From positions 1-29,764 of the forward strand of contig DBKT01000006.1 of the NCBI GenBank assembly GCA_002297365.1: DNA of 29,764 bases. The letters run 5' to 3'. Positions 1-9,300 of the stretch are shown here, piece by piece. The DNA comes from Caryophanales bacterium UBA743 (GTDB lineage Bacteria > Bacillota_I > Bacilli_A > RFN20 > CAG-826). The translations under genes and the position numbers were made by a program. Numbering within the stretch: the stretch's first letter is position 1; the number at the start of each line of letters is the position of its first letter. The notes below the pieces were generated by a model that was given only the letters and a program-made list of their open reading frames with translations, did not search any database and had not been told where the DNA came from.

Positions 1-50
1 TTATGATATAATCCAACCAACTTGTCCAGCTTATTGGGTACACATCACTC
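1..50 (-). mobile_element. Possible terminal end of an IS3/IS150-type insertion sequence (partial)
   Basis: Read on the minus strand, this stretch contains GTGTACCCAATAAGCTGGAC, which resembles the terminal inverted repeats of many IS150-group IS3 elements (pattern TG..TGCACCC..AA.TTGGACA). An AT-rich, promoter-like stretch follows towards the window edge. The element body, if present, would lie left of the window. No transposase is visible here, so this is a similarity from memory, not a demonstrated element. It lies just past the stop codon of the yhaM-like gene. Confidence 0.3.
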
Positions 51-73
51 TTGAGCCTTTTTTGGCCTCTCTT

Positions 74-1024
74 TTATTTGCTGTTTGGATTTTGCTTGTA
101 TTCCGGGATATAGAAAGCGCGATTATCCATCGCAAAGACTTTCTCCGTCCATTCCCCTGGCTGGAGGTTTTCCTCCGCTTTCAGGATAATATTCATTTTG
201 GCATCAAAATCATCGATGGAAGCAAGAACGAAGGCTTCCCTCGTCAATGGAGGAACGGGTGAGCCGAATTCCGGCTTGCTATGATGGGAAAGAATCATAT
301 GTTCCAATAACAACGGGGTTTCACCGCCAATGTGAAGCTCTTTGGCGGCCATGCGTATTTCTGCGACCATAATCGAGATATGGCCGAGAAGTTTGCCTTC
401 AAGGGTGTATTTTGTCGCAATAGGGCCTGATAATTCCAAGGTCTTTCCTAAGTCGTGGATTAAGGCGCCAGCCACAACGAAATCCCGATTGATTTCAGGA
501 TAAAGGGAGCAGACTTTTTCCGCCATATCCGCCATGGAAATGGAATGGTATAGAAGACCTGAGGCAAAATTATGATGGTTTCTTACCGCCGCTGGATAAG
601 AGACATAGCAATCATGGTATTTTTGAATCAAATATTTGGTGATTGTTTTTAAATCCGAATCCTTTAAAGAATCGATATAGGCGTTGAGTTTTTCCTCTAG
701 CTTCTTTTCTGGAACGGGGGCGGTTGGCACAAAACGAGCCACATCGATTTCCTCTTGCTCAAGTTTCTTTCCCGATAGGATTTTTATTTGAAGATGGTCG
801 CGGTAATTGAGCACATCTCCTTCGATCGAAACGATATTCCCTGGTAAGAACGTATCTAAATCTTCTTCATCAACATCCCATTTTTTGCCATCTATATTGC
901 CGGTGGAATCTTGCAAAGTTAAATTCAGATAGCTTTTTCCAGCAGTCGTGACGCATTTGGCGAAATTAACGACGAGATATTGGCTTACGATATGATCCCC
1001 GTCTTTCAAATCTTTAATCATCAT
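74..1024 (-). CDS. yhaM: 3'-5' exoribonuclease YhaM-like (OB fold + HD domain)
   Basis: This 316-aa protein has the YhaM architecture: an N-terminal OB-fold nucleic-acid-binding domain (about residues 15-95) followed by an HD-superfamily phosphohydrolase domain. Visible HD residues are H160 (LLYHSIS), the paired H190-D191 (ALIHDLGK), H215 (GHIS), H247-H248 (SHHSKPEFGSP) and D271. The family degrades RNA, and single-stranded DNA in vitro, from the 3' end in the cytoplasm using metal ions, and works in mRNA turnover. Length matches the Bacillota family (about 310-320 aa). The start is the first of two adjacent ATGs; GGAG lies 7 nt upstream inside the end of recX, which it overlaps by 11 bp. It is therefore probably the last gene of the flippase-glycosyltransferase-recX-yhaM transcript. 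Family assignment is firm. Confidence 0.9.
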   Translation of the reverse strand: MMIKDLKDGDHIVSQYLVVNFAKCVTTAGKSYLNLTLQDSTGNIDGKKWDVDEEDLDTFLPGNIVSIEGDVLNYRDHLQIKILSGKKLEQEEIDVARFVPTAPVPEKKLEEKLNAYIDSLKDSDLKTITKYLIQKYHDCYVSYPAAVRNHHNFASGLLYHSISMADMAEKVCSLYPEINRDFVVAGALIHDLGKTLELSGPIATKYTLEGKLLGHISIMVAEIRMAAKELHIGGETPLLLEHMILSHHSKPEFGSPVPPLTREAFVLASIDDFDAKMNIILKAEENLQPGEWTEKVFAMDNRAFYIPEYKQNPNSK

Positions 1025-1796
1025 AGTTATTCTCCTTCATCATTTCTTGTATGTCTTCTTTGTTATATCCTCTTCGGAGAAGGCCTTCAAACAGATGTTG
1101 CTTATAAGCGTATCCCGAATATTTGTTTTCATAACGTTTTCTTAGCGAAATATAGTCTCTTTCTAAGCGTTTTCGTGTTTCTTCTTTGTTTTCTTGGAAA
1201 GAGGAAACGGCTCCAAGAGCTACCTCCATTGGGTAACCGCGCCTAAGGAGAGAAGCGATTGCTTTCTCTCTTTTTTGTTTTAAAGGATATGTCTCGAGCC
1301 TTTTTTCGAAAGAGAAAGCAAGGCGTTTCGCTCTCTCCTCTTCGTTTTGGAAAGAGAGGGAATCCACGATATCCATGGAAATCCTCTTCTTTTTCAAGAG
1401 ATCATCCCGGATACGGATAGATCCATATCCTTGTTCTTCTTTCTCTTCTTTGTATTCTTTAGCGTATTCCTCATCATTAAGGAAACGGTTCATCTGCAAA
1501 CGTTTTATGATGGCATAAGGTTTCATCCCTTCAGGGAGTTTCTTTTTGATTTTCTCTTCGATTTCATAGGTGCTATAGGAGCCTTTGCTAAGAAGAGATA
1601 AAGCATATTGGTATATCCCCTCGGATTCGGCTTCCTTTTTCATGCGAAGAAAAAGGGAAGAGTCGATTTCCTTTCCTACATAAAGAAGATAATCGGTGAA
1701 AACATCCTCCGATAGAGTCAGTTTCTCTAAGCCGAAAGAGACCTCAAAGGTCTTTTTCTTTTTATTTTCCTTGATGCTTGTGACCCTTTTCTCCAT
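1014..1796 (-). CDS. recX: RecX, RecA regulatory protein
   Basis: This 260-aa protein is built from repeated three-helix RecX modules: ALSLLSKGSYSTYEIEEKI (around residue 65), then FLNDEEYAKEY and GYGSIRIRDDLLKKK, then a C-terminal FEGLLRRGYNKEDI. The size is typical of Bacillota RecX. RecX binds RecA filaments and limits recombination and SOS-linked RecA activity. Its ATG follows the TAA of the upstream glycosyltransferase gene directly, with GAGG 9 nt before the ATG inside that gene. Its 3' end overlaps yhaM by 11 bp, which implies translational coupling. It has no lipid or envelope role, so its place behind a glycosyltransferase is probably only operon packing. Confidence 0.9.
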   Translation of the reverse strand: MEKRVTSIKENKKKKTFEVSFGLEKLTLSEDVFTDYLLYVGKEIDSSLFLRMKKEAESEGIYQYALSLLSKGSYSTYEIEEKIKKKLPEGMKPYAIIKRLQMNRFLNDEEYAKEYKEEKEEQGYGSIRIRDDLLKKKRISMDIVDSLSFQNEEERAKRLAFSFEKRLETYPLKQKREKAIASLLRRGYPMEVALGAVSSFQENKEETRKRLERDYISLRKRYENKYSGYAYKQHLFEGLLRRGYNKEDIQEMMKENNYDD

Positions 1797-2969
1797 TTAC
1801 CAATTCCTCTGGATGGCTCTTTCATAGACTTTCTTGACGCGTTCATAGAATTTATCAAGGGAATATTCCGAAAGACCATTGAGCGCTTCTAAACGAACCC
1901 GCTCCTTCTCTTTTTCGGGGAGAGAGATAATTTCGCCCATCTTCTTAGCCATGTCTTCCTCATCTAGGAAAAAGAAGCCGTTTTTCCCATCATGGATCGT
2001 TCCCAAGAGGGTATCGTCGTATCGAGCTAAAAGGAGAAGGTTGGAAGCCATCGCTTCCATGAAAGTAAGACCTTGTGTCTCGGTAATAGAGGCGCTCACA
2101 AAAAGATCGCCGATTTGATAATAAAGCGGAGTCTCAGTCGGCTTTACCGGCCCAAAGAAAAGAACGTGCTCTTCTATATGAAGCTCTTTGACAAGTTCTT
2201 TAAGCTCATTTAACGCAGGTCCCCCGCCAACAATGGCAAACACCGTCTTTCTTTTTGGCGAAGATGCCAAATAACGCGCATACCCTCTCAAACAGACATC
2301 GATGCTCTTCTCCTTAGCGACTCTCCCTAAAGAGAGAATCACGAAAGTATCAGATGATATCCCATGTTCTTTTTTGATTTCTTCAACGCGCTTCAAATCG
2401 ACATTCTCTTTGGCGAATTTTGAGAAATCAATGCCCGTTGGAATGACATTGATATAGGCATCGACGCCAATGGAGCGCATATATTCCATCGTTTTCAAGG
2501 ATGGGGTGATAAATTCCGTCGCTTCCGATGATTTATAACGCACGTAGGAACGAACCGCTCCTTTCGCGATACGGTCAAAATATCCCCTCGTCGCATAATA
2601 GGTATAGTCTTCTAAAGCGGTATGAAAGGTATAGACAACGGGTATCTTTAGCTGTTTTGCGATAAGAAAGCCAAATTGGCCGACTCCGGCATCGGTTTGG
2701 ATATGGACGACATCCGGCTTAAATTCGGAAATGAGTCTCTTCCCTTTGAGAGAATATAAGCCAGCCAAACGATAATCGTACATTTTCATGCGGACGCCAG
2801 GAAGACGAAGGATGTCCCCATCCAAATTCATTTCGTTCGCGTAAAAATTAGTCGTGCAGACCATGATGCTCTCCCCATGGTTTTTAAATGCCTGGTAAAG
2901 GGTTCCTGCGGAAGTAGAAACCCCATTGATTTCTGGCGGAAAGGTATCAGAAAAAATAATCGGCCTCAT
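1797..2969 (-). CDS. GT4-family glycosyltransferase, probable diacylglycerol glucosyltransferase type
   Basis: This 390-aa GT-B fold enzyme has the N-terminal acceptor loop IIFSDTFPPEINGVS (residues 4-18), VVHIQTD (87-93), VIPTGID (175-181), LGRVAKEKS (214-222) and the E-x7-E signature TETQGLTFMEA with E297 and E305. These are hallmarks of retaining GT4 enzymes, including the 1,2-diacylglycerol 3-glucosyltransferases that make glycolipids in Bacilli and Acholeplasma. The substrate is inferred, not visible. Its ATG overlaps the stop of the upstream flippase-like membrane protein by 4 bp (ATGA), and that pairing supports a role in membrane glycolipid or cell-surface polymer synthesis at the cytoplasmic membrane. 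A polysaccharide glycosyltransferase with another acceptor is the main alternative. Confidence 0.8.
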   Translation of the reverse strand: MRPIIFSDTFPPEINGVSTSAGTLYQAFKNHGESIMVCTTNFYANEMNLDGDILRLPGVRMKMYDYRLAGLYSLKGKRLISEFKPDVVHIQTDAGVGQFGFLIAKQLKIPVVYTFHTALEDYTYYATRGYFDRIAKGAVRSYVRYKSSEATEFITPSLKTMEYMRSIGVDAYINVIPTGIDFSKFAKENVDLKRVEEIKKEHGISSDTFVILSLGRVAKEKSIDVCLRGYARYLASSPKRKTVFAIVGGGPALNELKELVKELHIEEHVLFFGPVKPTETPLYYQIGDLFVSASITETQGLTFMEAMASNLLLLARYDDTLLGTIHDGKNGFFFLDEEDMAKKMGEIISLPEKEKERVRLEALNGLSEYSLDKFYERVKKVYERAIQRNW

Positions 2970-4372
2970 TCGTCTTTCCTCTTTTTCTTACTCGGCAAGC
3001 TCGTCACGATATAATCATCCCCTGTTTCCTGCCCAAAATCTTTAGCCATGGTGTTCGAAAGGATTTTCTTGCGAATAGAGGAACGGGAAAGCTGCCTTGT
3101 TTCAAACATGGTATCCACAGAACGTTTTCTTTCTTCATAAGTATCGAGCTGAAGATTCACGAAAGTCTGGCGATTGGCGTAAGTATAATTCTCTTTTGGG
3201 CGGGAATGGTATAAAGAGGCCACAAAGCCCGAAACGATGACAACAAGGTGATAAGTTGCCACACGCCAAAGAATCTGGGCAGCAACAATATTCGATGAGG
3301 CGTTTCTTGTGATTACCAAAGAGCCATCAACGACGGCTTGCGTTTCAACATAGAAGCCATTGAAAATAGCGTTAAAGAAAAGCTCGGAAACCCCTGCTGA
3401 ACCAGGCAAAGGAATCAAGCCCGTGATCATTTGATGGAAGGCGCTTCGGAAAGCGCAATCGAAGAACATATGAATGTCGAATCCTTCATTTGGCCCAAAA
3501 GCACCCAAAGCAAGACCGGAAAAATAAGGAATCGAGAAACGAAGAACCAAAACCAGAAGAAGACATAAATAGATAAATACCGTCACAGGGACATTCGATT
3601 GAAGACGGCGCAACTCTATCTTGAAGTTTTCCACCTGAACGCGAAGATTCTCTCTTGTCTTATCCGGATTCTTCAAGATATGGATCTTCCCTAAGAAGCC
3701 CACGATATAATGCATGATGAAATTGTGGAAATGATGGGAATAGCTCATCAAGAAAAGAACGACGATGACGCCTAAATTCAAAGCAAAGCCGATTACGATA
3801 AGAGGGAGAAGAGTAACGGTGCCATCCCAACCAAACAAATCGACATTGGGAATCTTAAAGGAGCCGATGGAAGAAATCGCGCGCCACTCAAAAAGGATGG
3901 CAAAAACATCAAATGAAATCAGCGCCATTTGGTAAATGATAAACCACATAACCATGATCGAAGCGGCATTGGAGACCTCTATCCCTTGCTTCTTCAAGGT
4001 GTAGACTTGCATCACCTGCCCCCCTGAAGCCCCAGGCGTGACGTTATTATAAAAAGCCCCGATGAAAGAATTCGCCAAGCCTTGATGAAAATAATAATGG
4101 CGGGTATAGAGACGGCAGAAAACCACCATGACGATGGCTTCGATGCAATAAGTCAAAACCATAACCAAAGCGATCACGATCAGATAAAATGGCGAACAGG
4201 TGGTTAAGGCGTCCCATATCTGATTGGCGCCCAAAAGGAAATCCCCTTCCCCAGCGCTATATAAGGAAATAAAGAGGGTGGCCAAAGTTAGAATAACCAC
4301 CAAAGCAAAAGAAATCACATAGGATTTCTTCGTCTTTGTTTTTTCCCTTGTTTTCTCCGCTTTTTCCGCCAT
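2966..4372 (-). CDS. Flippase-like / lysylphosphatidylglycerol synthase TM-region membrane protein
   Basis: This 468-aa polytopic protein belongs to the PF03706-type family (the integral domain also found N-terminal in MprF). Hydrophobic segments lie at about 18-38, 60-85, 137-162, 187-210, 263-290 and 365-390. Family signatures are TPGASGGQVMQVYTLKKQG (112-130) and PLPGSAGVSE (321-330). There is no soluble lysyltransferase domain, so it is the stand-alone membrane form, often considered a lipid or glycolipid translocator. Both tails are highly charged; the C-terminal tail of about 80 residues is longer than usual. The start has no recognisable ribosome binding site. The ATG lies 3 nt beyond the U-run of a hairpin at 4376-4398. 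It is coupled by ATGA overlap to the GT4 gene. Confidence 0.8.
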   Translation of the reverse strand: MAEKAEKTREKTKTKKSYVISFALVVILTLATLFISLYSAGEGDFLLGANQIWDALTTCSPFYLIVIALVMVLTYCIEAIVMVVFCRLYTRHYYFHQGLANSFIGAFYNNVTPGASGGQVMQVYTLKKQGIEVSNAASIMVMWFIIYQMALISFDVFAILFEWRAISSIGSFKIPNVDLFGWDGTVTLLPLIVIGFALNLGVIVVLFLMSYSHHFHNFIMHYIVGFLGKIHILKNPDKTRENLRVQVENFKIELRRLQSNVPVTVFIYLCLLLVLVLRFSIPYFSGLALGAFGPNEGFDIHMFFDCAFRSAFHQMITGLIPLPGSAGVSELFFNAIFNGFYVETQAVVDGSLVITRNASSNIVAAQILWRVATYHLVVIVSGFVASLYHSRPKENYTYANRQTFVNLQLDTYEERKRSVDTMFETRQLSRSSIRKKILSNTMAKDFGQETGDDYIVTSLPSKKKRKDE

Positions 4373-4375
4373 ATC

Positions 4376-4398
4376 AAAAATAGTTTCTACGAAACTAT
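4376..4398 (-). terminator. 8-bp hairpin with U-run between the SNF2 gene and the flippase start codon
   Basis: On the minus strand ATAGTTTC-GTA-GAAACTAT forms a perfect 8-bp stem with a 3-nt loop, followed by TTTTT. The shape is that of a short, AT-rich intrinsic terminator for the SNF2 gene ending at 4430. It sits so close to the next ATG (4372) that it fills the place where a ribosome binding site should be. Confidence 0.5.
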
Positions 4399-4429
4399 CT
4401 TATTTTATCATTCTTCGGAAGAGACAACA

Positions 4430-7400
4430 CTAAGAAAGCAAGAAAGCAATGTCTTCTTCTGAGAGAGAAGAGATCGCATTCTCGCCAGAACGAATCAATT
4501 CATCGTATAAAGTCTTCTTGTATTGCTGGAGGAGAAGAACCTTTTCCTCAATGGAGTCGTGGCAGATCAGTTTTAAAACGGTGACAGGGCGTTTTTGACC
4601 GATGCGGTAAGCCCGATCCGTCGCTTGCTCTTCCGAGGCGATATTCCACCATGGATCAAGATGAATCACCACGTCAGCGCCCGCTAAATTAAGACCCGTC
4701 CCCCCTGCTTTTAAGGAAACAAGCATAACGGACACTTCCTTCTCTTTGTTGAACTTATTGGATAATTCAAGCCGCTTTTTAGCATCTACCTCGCCATAAA
4801 TGTAATACGAGGCAATTCCTTCCTCTTTTAGATTATCGCGAAGATTGTCCAGCACCTTCGTAAAGGAAGAGAAAATCAAAAGCTTATGGCCGTTGGAGAT
4901 GCTCTTTTCGGCATATTCCATAATGTAAGAGAATTTGGTGGACATCCCTTTGACATTTTCGAAAAAAGAAGAGGGATTAACGCAGATTTCCCGTAGGGAA
5001 GTCAACACTGGCAAAAAAGAGAAAGAAGAGAAACGATCATGATTCTCCGCAATGTTTTCCTTGCTTTTTTGGAGCTCTTTTTTGGCTTTTTCCAAGACGG
5101 AAGAATAAAGGATCCTTGATTCTTCGTCCATTGTCAAAGTAACCACTTCCGTAACTTTGTTGGGTAGCTCCTTTAGAACTTCTTTCTTTGTTCTTCTAAG
5201 CAAGAATGGCGTAATCCTCTTTCTTAAAGAAGAACGCGCCTCTTCTTGATTTCCTGCCAGAATATAACGTTGTTTGAAAATGCCATACGTATTCAAGTAA
5301 TTCGGCATCAGAAAATCGAAAATCGACCATAGGTCCCCCATGGAATTCTCAATTGGTGTCCCCGTCAAAGCAAAGCGAGTGTAAGAAGATATGTTGCGCA
5401 CCGCTTTCGATTTCAAAGCCGAATAGTTCTTGATCAATTGAGCCTCATCCGTGATAAGCGTATCAAAATGATGAGGAAGATAAGCGGATAAATCGTTTCT
5501 TAATGAATCATAGGAAGTGATGTATATGACTTTTTCGTCTTCCTTTATGGAGGATATGGTTTCTAATCTTTTATCTCTTGAACCGTCAATCACGATGACT
5601 TTGGCTTCTTTATCCCAGGAATGAAATTCTTTTTCCCAATTATAGATGACGCTTTTCGGAGCGATGATAAGAGAGGGTTCCTTGTTCTTTAAGCTGGACA
5701 AGAAGGCTATGGTCTCTAACGTTTTTCCTAATCCCATATCGTCCGCAAGAATGCCGCCAAGATGATTTTTATAAAGGCAATCTAGCCATTGAACCGCGAT
5801 TCTTTGATAAGGGCGCAGGACTTTCTCGATGGAAGGCTTAAGCTCCACCTTGCCTTCCTTGAAATTCTTTAAGGAAAGGAACGCTTCTTTTAAGGAGGAA
5901 TCTTTCTCTAGTTTAATCTGGCCATCCCCGTATTCATTCTCAAGGCGAAAAGCCTCGGAAAAAGCCATGTGCTCTTTTTCAAAAGCGTGGTCTAGTTTCT
6001 CTTTTTGCTTGATTTCGTTTAGCTCTTGAACCTTTGGATCGTCAAGAAGAATGATATTCTCCCCTAAAAGAAGATAAGTCTTTTTCTTGCGATAGGCCTC
6101 GAGTATCAAAGAAAGCTCTTCGGAAGAGAAACTCTTTGATTTCACGTTCAAAGAAAGCCAGTCTTCATGGCGTTCGATGTGCAAAGATATGGCACCCATA
6201 TGAGTGATTTTGCTTCGAGATAGCTTCTTCGAAAGAAAGATTTTCGCTTTCTTTTTCAAGGAAGAAAGATCGCTTTGGAGGAATTTCAAAGCTTCTTTTT
6301 GATTCTCCTGAATGCCTTCTTCTTTTCCGCCAAGGCTTTCCAGTTCCGCTAAATAAAGGGCAATCTCGCTTCCAAAGGCAGCGTTAAGCGACGCCTCTTC
6401 TTTCTTTACCTCTCTTTCGCAAAGAAGATAGACCGTTTTGAAAGAAAGGGATCCATTATCCGATATATCGACATATAAATTGATTTGGAACCGATCGGCT
6501 ATATCAGCGCTTTTCAAAGAAGAAGAGAGAACCATTTTCTTTTTAAGGATGTCCTTTATCAAAGAAGCATCCTTCAAACCGTGTTTCAAGAAGAAGGCGA
6601 AGACCTTTTTGGATGTTAGATTCGCAAAACGGTAGAGGGTGACGACATAGGAATACTCATCGAAATAAAGAAGGCCGTTGCGCAATAACAAAGAATGGCA
6701 ACGCTTATATTGCTCAATTGGCGGAATAAGCTCCAAATCCCCATTATTTTTATAACGGAAACCCGCTTTAAAGGTATCTTTCATCACATAATAGCTTTCC
6801 CCATCAAGGTAAAGGTTCTCTCCCAAAAGAATCTCCACCATATCGCCAAATTCTTCCTCGCTAAGAAGAATCTCATTCGAAAAGGAGTCTTTTGTCCCAC
6901 GCGTTAATGCTACAAGGTATCCTAGGATTGTTTGCCCTTTCTCTAAGAAGAAACGATGCTCTAAAGAATAGAGCGAATCATGATACAGATAGGCGCTTTC
7001 CTCAGAATACTTCTCTAAGAAAGGAATGATGGGCGAAATAGGTATTTTCTTTTCTTCTCCATCCCACATCTCCAAAGAAAGAGCGTATCTCCCCTCTTTT
7101 TGTTGGAAACGGGTGATAAGATCCCATTTTCCGGTCGATGGCTCATTCAAAGGAAGAGGGCTCTCCCCTCCTTTTTCATCGAAAAGAGAGAGGAATTCCT
7201 GACGAAGCTTGCTTCGTTCCAGTTGCTCTTTTTCCTCTAAAGACGGCGCTTCGTCAAGAAGAAGGAGAATGCTCAAGTAACGTTTCTTAAGAGTCTCTGC
7301 GTCCAATTCATTCTCAATTTGGAAAAGATAAGCATAAAGAGCCATTTGATAAATATCTGGCTCCTCTTCTAAAAGAAGACCATTCGAAGAGACTTCTATC

Positions 7401-7600
7401 TCGATGAAACTATTCTTAGGAAGAAAAGAATAATCTATCCAATAAGCGTCGTAAATTAGGCATTCCTTCGTTTGATTATATTGGAAACAGATATGGTATT
7501 TCCCTTTTTCGAGATCGTTAAAAACGTCTTTTACTCCAAAGAAGGTCAGATACTCCTTCACCCTCTCTAACCCTTTTTCTTTGTTTTTTCTTAAAAACAT
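4430..7600 (-). CDS. SNF2-family DEAQ-box helicase (YwqA-like)
   Basis: This 1056-aa protein has a divergent N-terminal half (about 1-600) of unclear fold, then a complete SNF2/Rad54-type ATPase. Motif I is DDMGLGKTLET (about 615-630), motif II is ITDEAQLIKN (about 715), then ALTGTPIENS and FLLRRTKKEVL. In the second lobe are LLIFSSFTKVLDNL (about 905), GGTGLNLAGADVVIHLDPWWN and DRAYRIGQKRPVTV (about 995). These proteins translocate on double-stranded DNA using ATP. The start at 7600 has GAAGGAG 7 nt upstream and overlaps the SWIM-protein gene by 10 bp. Bacillus ywqB (SWIM) and ywqA (SNF2) form a similar pair. Role inferred: DNA repair or transcription-linked remodelling. It sits in conserved chromosome, not in the defence island. 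Confidence 0.85.
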   Translation of the reverse strand: MFLRKNKEKGLERVKEYLTFFGVKDVFNDLEKGKYHICFQYNQTKECLIYDAYWIDYSFLPKNSFIEIEVSSNGLLLEEEPDIYQMALYAYLFQIENELDAETLKKRYLSILLLLDEAPSLEEKEQLERSKLRQEFLSLFDEKGGESPLPLNEPSTGKWDLITRFQQKEGRYALSLEMWDGEEKKIPISPIIPFLEKYSEESAYLYHDSLYSLEHRFFLEKGQTILGYLVALTRGTKDSFSNEILLSEEEFGDMVEILLGENLYLDGESYYVMKDTFKAGFRYKNNGDLELIPPIEQYKRCHSLLLRNGLLYFDEYSYVVTLYRFANLTSKKVFAFFLKHGLKDASLIKDILKKKMVLSSSLKSADIADRFQINLYVDISDNGSLSFKTVYLLCEREVKKEEASLNAAFGSEIALYLAELESLGGKEEGIQENQKEALKFLQSDLSSLKKKAKIFLSKKLSRSKITHMGAISLHIERHEDWLSLNVKSKSFSSEELSLILEAYRKKKTYLLLGENIILLDDPKVQELNEIKQKEKLDHAFEKEHMAFSEAFRLENEYGDGQIKLEKDSSLKEAFLSLKNFKEGKVELKPSIEKVLRPYQRIAVQWLDCLYKNHLGGILADDMGLGKTLETIAFLSSLKNKEPSLIIAPKSVIYNWEKEFHSWDKEAKVIVIDGSRDKRLETISSIKEDEKVIYITSYDSLRNDLSAYLPHHFDTLITDEAQLIKNYSALKSKAVRNISSYTRFALTGTPIENSMGDLWSIFDFLMPNYLNTYGIFKQRYILAGNQEEARSSLRKRITPFLLRRTKKEVLKELPNKVTEVVTLTMDEESRILYSSVLEKAKKELQKSKENIAENHDRFSSFSFLPVLTSLREICVNPSSFFENVKGMSTKFSYIMEYAEKSISNGHKLLIFSSFTKVLDNLRDNLKEEGIASYYIYGEVDAKKRLELSNKFNKEKEVSVMLVSLKAGGTGLNLAGADVVIHLDPWWNIASEEQATDRAYRIGQKRPVTVLKLICHDSIEEKVLLLQQYKKTLYDELIRSGENAISSLSEEDIAFLLS

Positions 7601-9042
7601 GGGTCAGCTCCTTCATAAGAATAAAAAGAGATGCGTCCTAGAAGATGATTTCTTTCAAGAAGATAAAGCCATACTCCTTTCCAATAAGGCTCATTTATAT
7701 CTTCTTTGACTTCATTGGAGAAAAGATAATAAGAAAGAGAATCGTCTTGATAGAAATCAAGGAAAAGAAGATAAAAGAAATATTCTTTGTTTCTTTTCTT
7801 TTTCTTAAATTCCGCCTCTAATCTTCTATGCGAAATCTGAACAAGATGGGAAATCTCTTTCTTGTCCTTCAAGAAATCTCTGAGAAGAAAGATATCTTTG
7901 GGAGAGAGAAGAGCATAGGAGAAATCTTCATAAAGATCCGGGAAATAATCTTTCCCATCGATGAGAAGGACGGCATTTTTGAATTTCTTATAACGGATGA
8001 TATTCTCCACCTCATACGAAAGGCGAAGGAACTCCGAAGGAGAGAACATCTTGCGATAACGAAGGTAAGAGGAAAGATCTTCAGACTTCTTAAGAAGAGA
8101 AAGAGCAAGTTCTCTTGCATCATTCGTTAAACCTATCTTTTGAAGGAAAGAGAAATCCTCTTCCCGGAGAGAGTCTTCCCCTCCTTTAACGAAAAGAAGC
8201 TTCAAAAGGAAAGAGACGTCCTTCCCATCTCTTTCCTCTTTATAGAAATTTATGGCGTTACGTAGGTCTTTCTCAAGCAAAAGCCGAGGAGATTTCTTTG
8301 CCAAAAGAAGAACGAATTCAGGCAATAATTCACGAGGAAGGTTCTTTCCAGAAAGGCAAACAAGGCAATTCTTAGCTTGAACTTCCTCTTTTTCATTCCC
8401 ATTCACTAGGTAACGTTGGATGAAAGAAGATGTTCTTTCTTCTTTTAAAAGAGAAGTAAGGAAACGGAAACTTCCCTCCAAATCCTCTTTTAAGGATAGC
8501 AAAACCTCTTGAATAATCTCCTCTAAATAGGCGTCAGTCCATTTTCCTTTCTCTTCGAATAAAGAGATACGTTCCACGATATTCCCGTTTTCAAAGAAAA
8601 GAGGGACTTTTGCCATATTGGCAAGATAAAGAACAATCAGTTTCTTTCTTTCTTCTTCGTTTAGCTGGTTGAAAAACCCGTTTATCTTATAAGGCAATCC
8701 TTTGAATTCTTCTAAAGATTCCAAGAAAGACACAGAACGAATCTGAGAAAGAAGCTCCCCATAGATGTTTTGATATTTCTTCTTTTCCTCCTCATTTGCC
8801 ATATAGGCTAAGGCAACCACATGCTTGCAAAGATGAGGATAAGGGCAGGAACAATGATAAGAAAAAGAACCGTCATTGTTTAAACGCAAGGAAACGTGAT
8901 ATTTCTTTTTTCCTTCAATGATTGCCAAACATCCTCCATCAGCATATTGAAAATCCTTAACTTTGCCTTCTTGAAAATATTCCTTGCCCCTTTGAAGGAT
9001 ATTCGAAGGCAGGTTGTCTAAAATCGAAAGATAGTTTTTCAC
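7591..9042 (-). CDS. SWIM zinc-finger protein, partner of the SNF2 helicase (YwqB-like)
   Basis: This 483-aa protein carries a SWIM zinc-binding motif C-x-C-x(5)-C-x-H near its N-terminus (CSCPYPHLCKH, residues 64-74: C64, C66, C72, H74). The remaining 400 residues are Lys/Glu/Leu-rich and probably helical, with no catalytic motif I recognise. SWIM motifs bind DNA or proteins and are often fused to SNF2 helicases; here the motif is on a separate protein whose gene overlaps the helicase gene by 10 bp, implying a physical partnership. The start is GTG with no ribosome binding site. An extended -10 (TGCTAGTAT) ends 6 nt before it, so a leaderless transcript is plausible. Confidence 0.75.
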   Translation of the reverse strand: MKNYLSILDNLPSNILQRGKEYFQEGKVKDFQYADGGCLAIIEGKKKYHVSLRLNNDGSFSYHCSCPYPHLCKHVVALAYMANEEEKKKYQNIYGELLSQIRSVSFLESLEEFKGLPYKINGFFNQLNEEERKKLIVLYLANMAKVPLFFENGNIVERISLFEEKGKWTDAYLEEIIQEVLLSLKEDLEGSFRFLTSLLKEERTSSFIQRYLVNGNEKEEVQAKNCLVCLSGKNLPRELLPEFVLLLAKKSPRLLLEKDLRNAINFYKEERDGKDVSFLLKLLFVKGGEDSLREEDFSFLQKIGLTNDARELALSLLKKSEDLSSYLRYRKMFSPSEFLRLSYEVENIIRYKKFKNAVLLIDGKDYFPDLYEDFSYALLSPKDIFLLRDFLKDKKEISHLVQISHRRLEAEFKKKKRNKEYFFYLLFLDFYQDDSLSYYLFSNEVKEDINEPYWKGVWLYLLERNHLLGRISFYSYEGADPCF

Positions 9043-9300
9043 ATCAATATACTAGCAAAAAGAGGCTAGGAAGAGTAGACGTCATCATTTATCAAAGTTA
9101 GGGATATCCATCATTTCCCAAGGGCATTCCCTTATGAATTGCCATTGTTCATCAGATTTACCATAAATGACATATAAAAAACGTTGAGCTTAAGCATGTC
9201 CTCCGCCGTTCTCTTTCTTTTAAAGATTTGAACCGACTTAAAAACACACATAAAGACAAGAACGGATGGAATCTTGAAAACGGATCCAAGGGTTATGTTT
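9043..9300. other. Intergenic stretch, no convincing gene
   Basis: It holds the likely promoter of the SWIM-protein gene (extended -10 at about 9049-9057 on the minus strand) next to a short inverted repeat CTAGC/GCTAG. A 60-codon frame at 9132-9314 starts with TTG, lacks a ribosome binding site and matches nothing I recognise, so it is not called. Confidence 0.4.
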
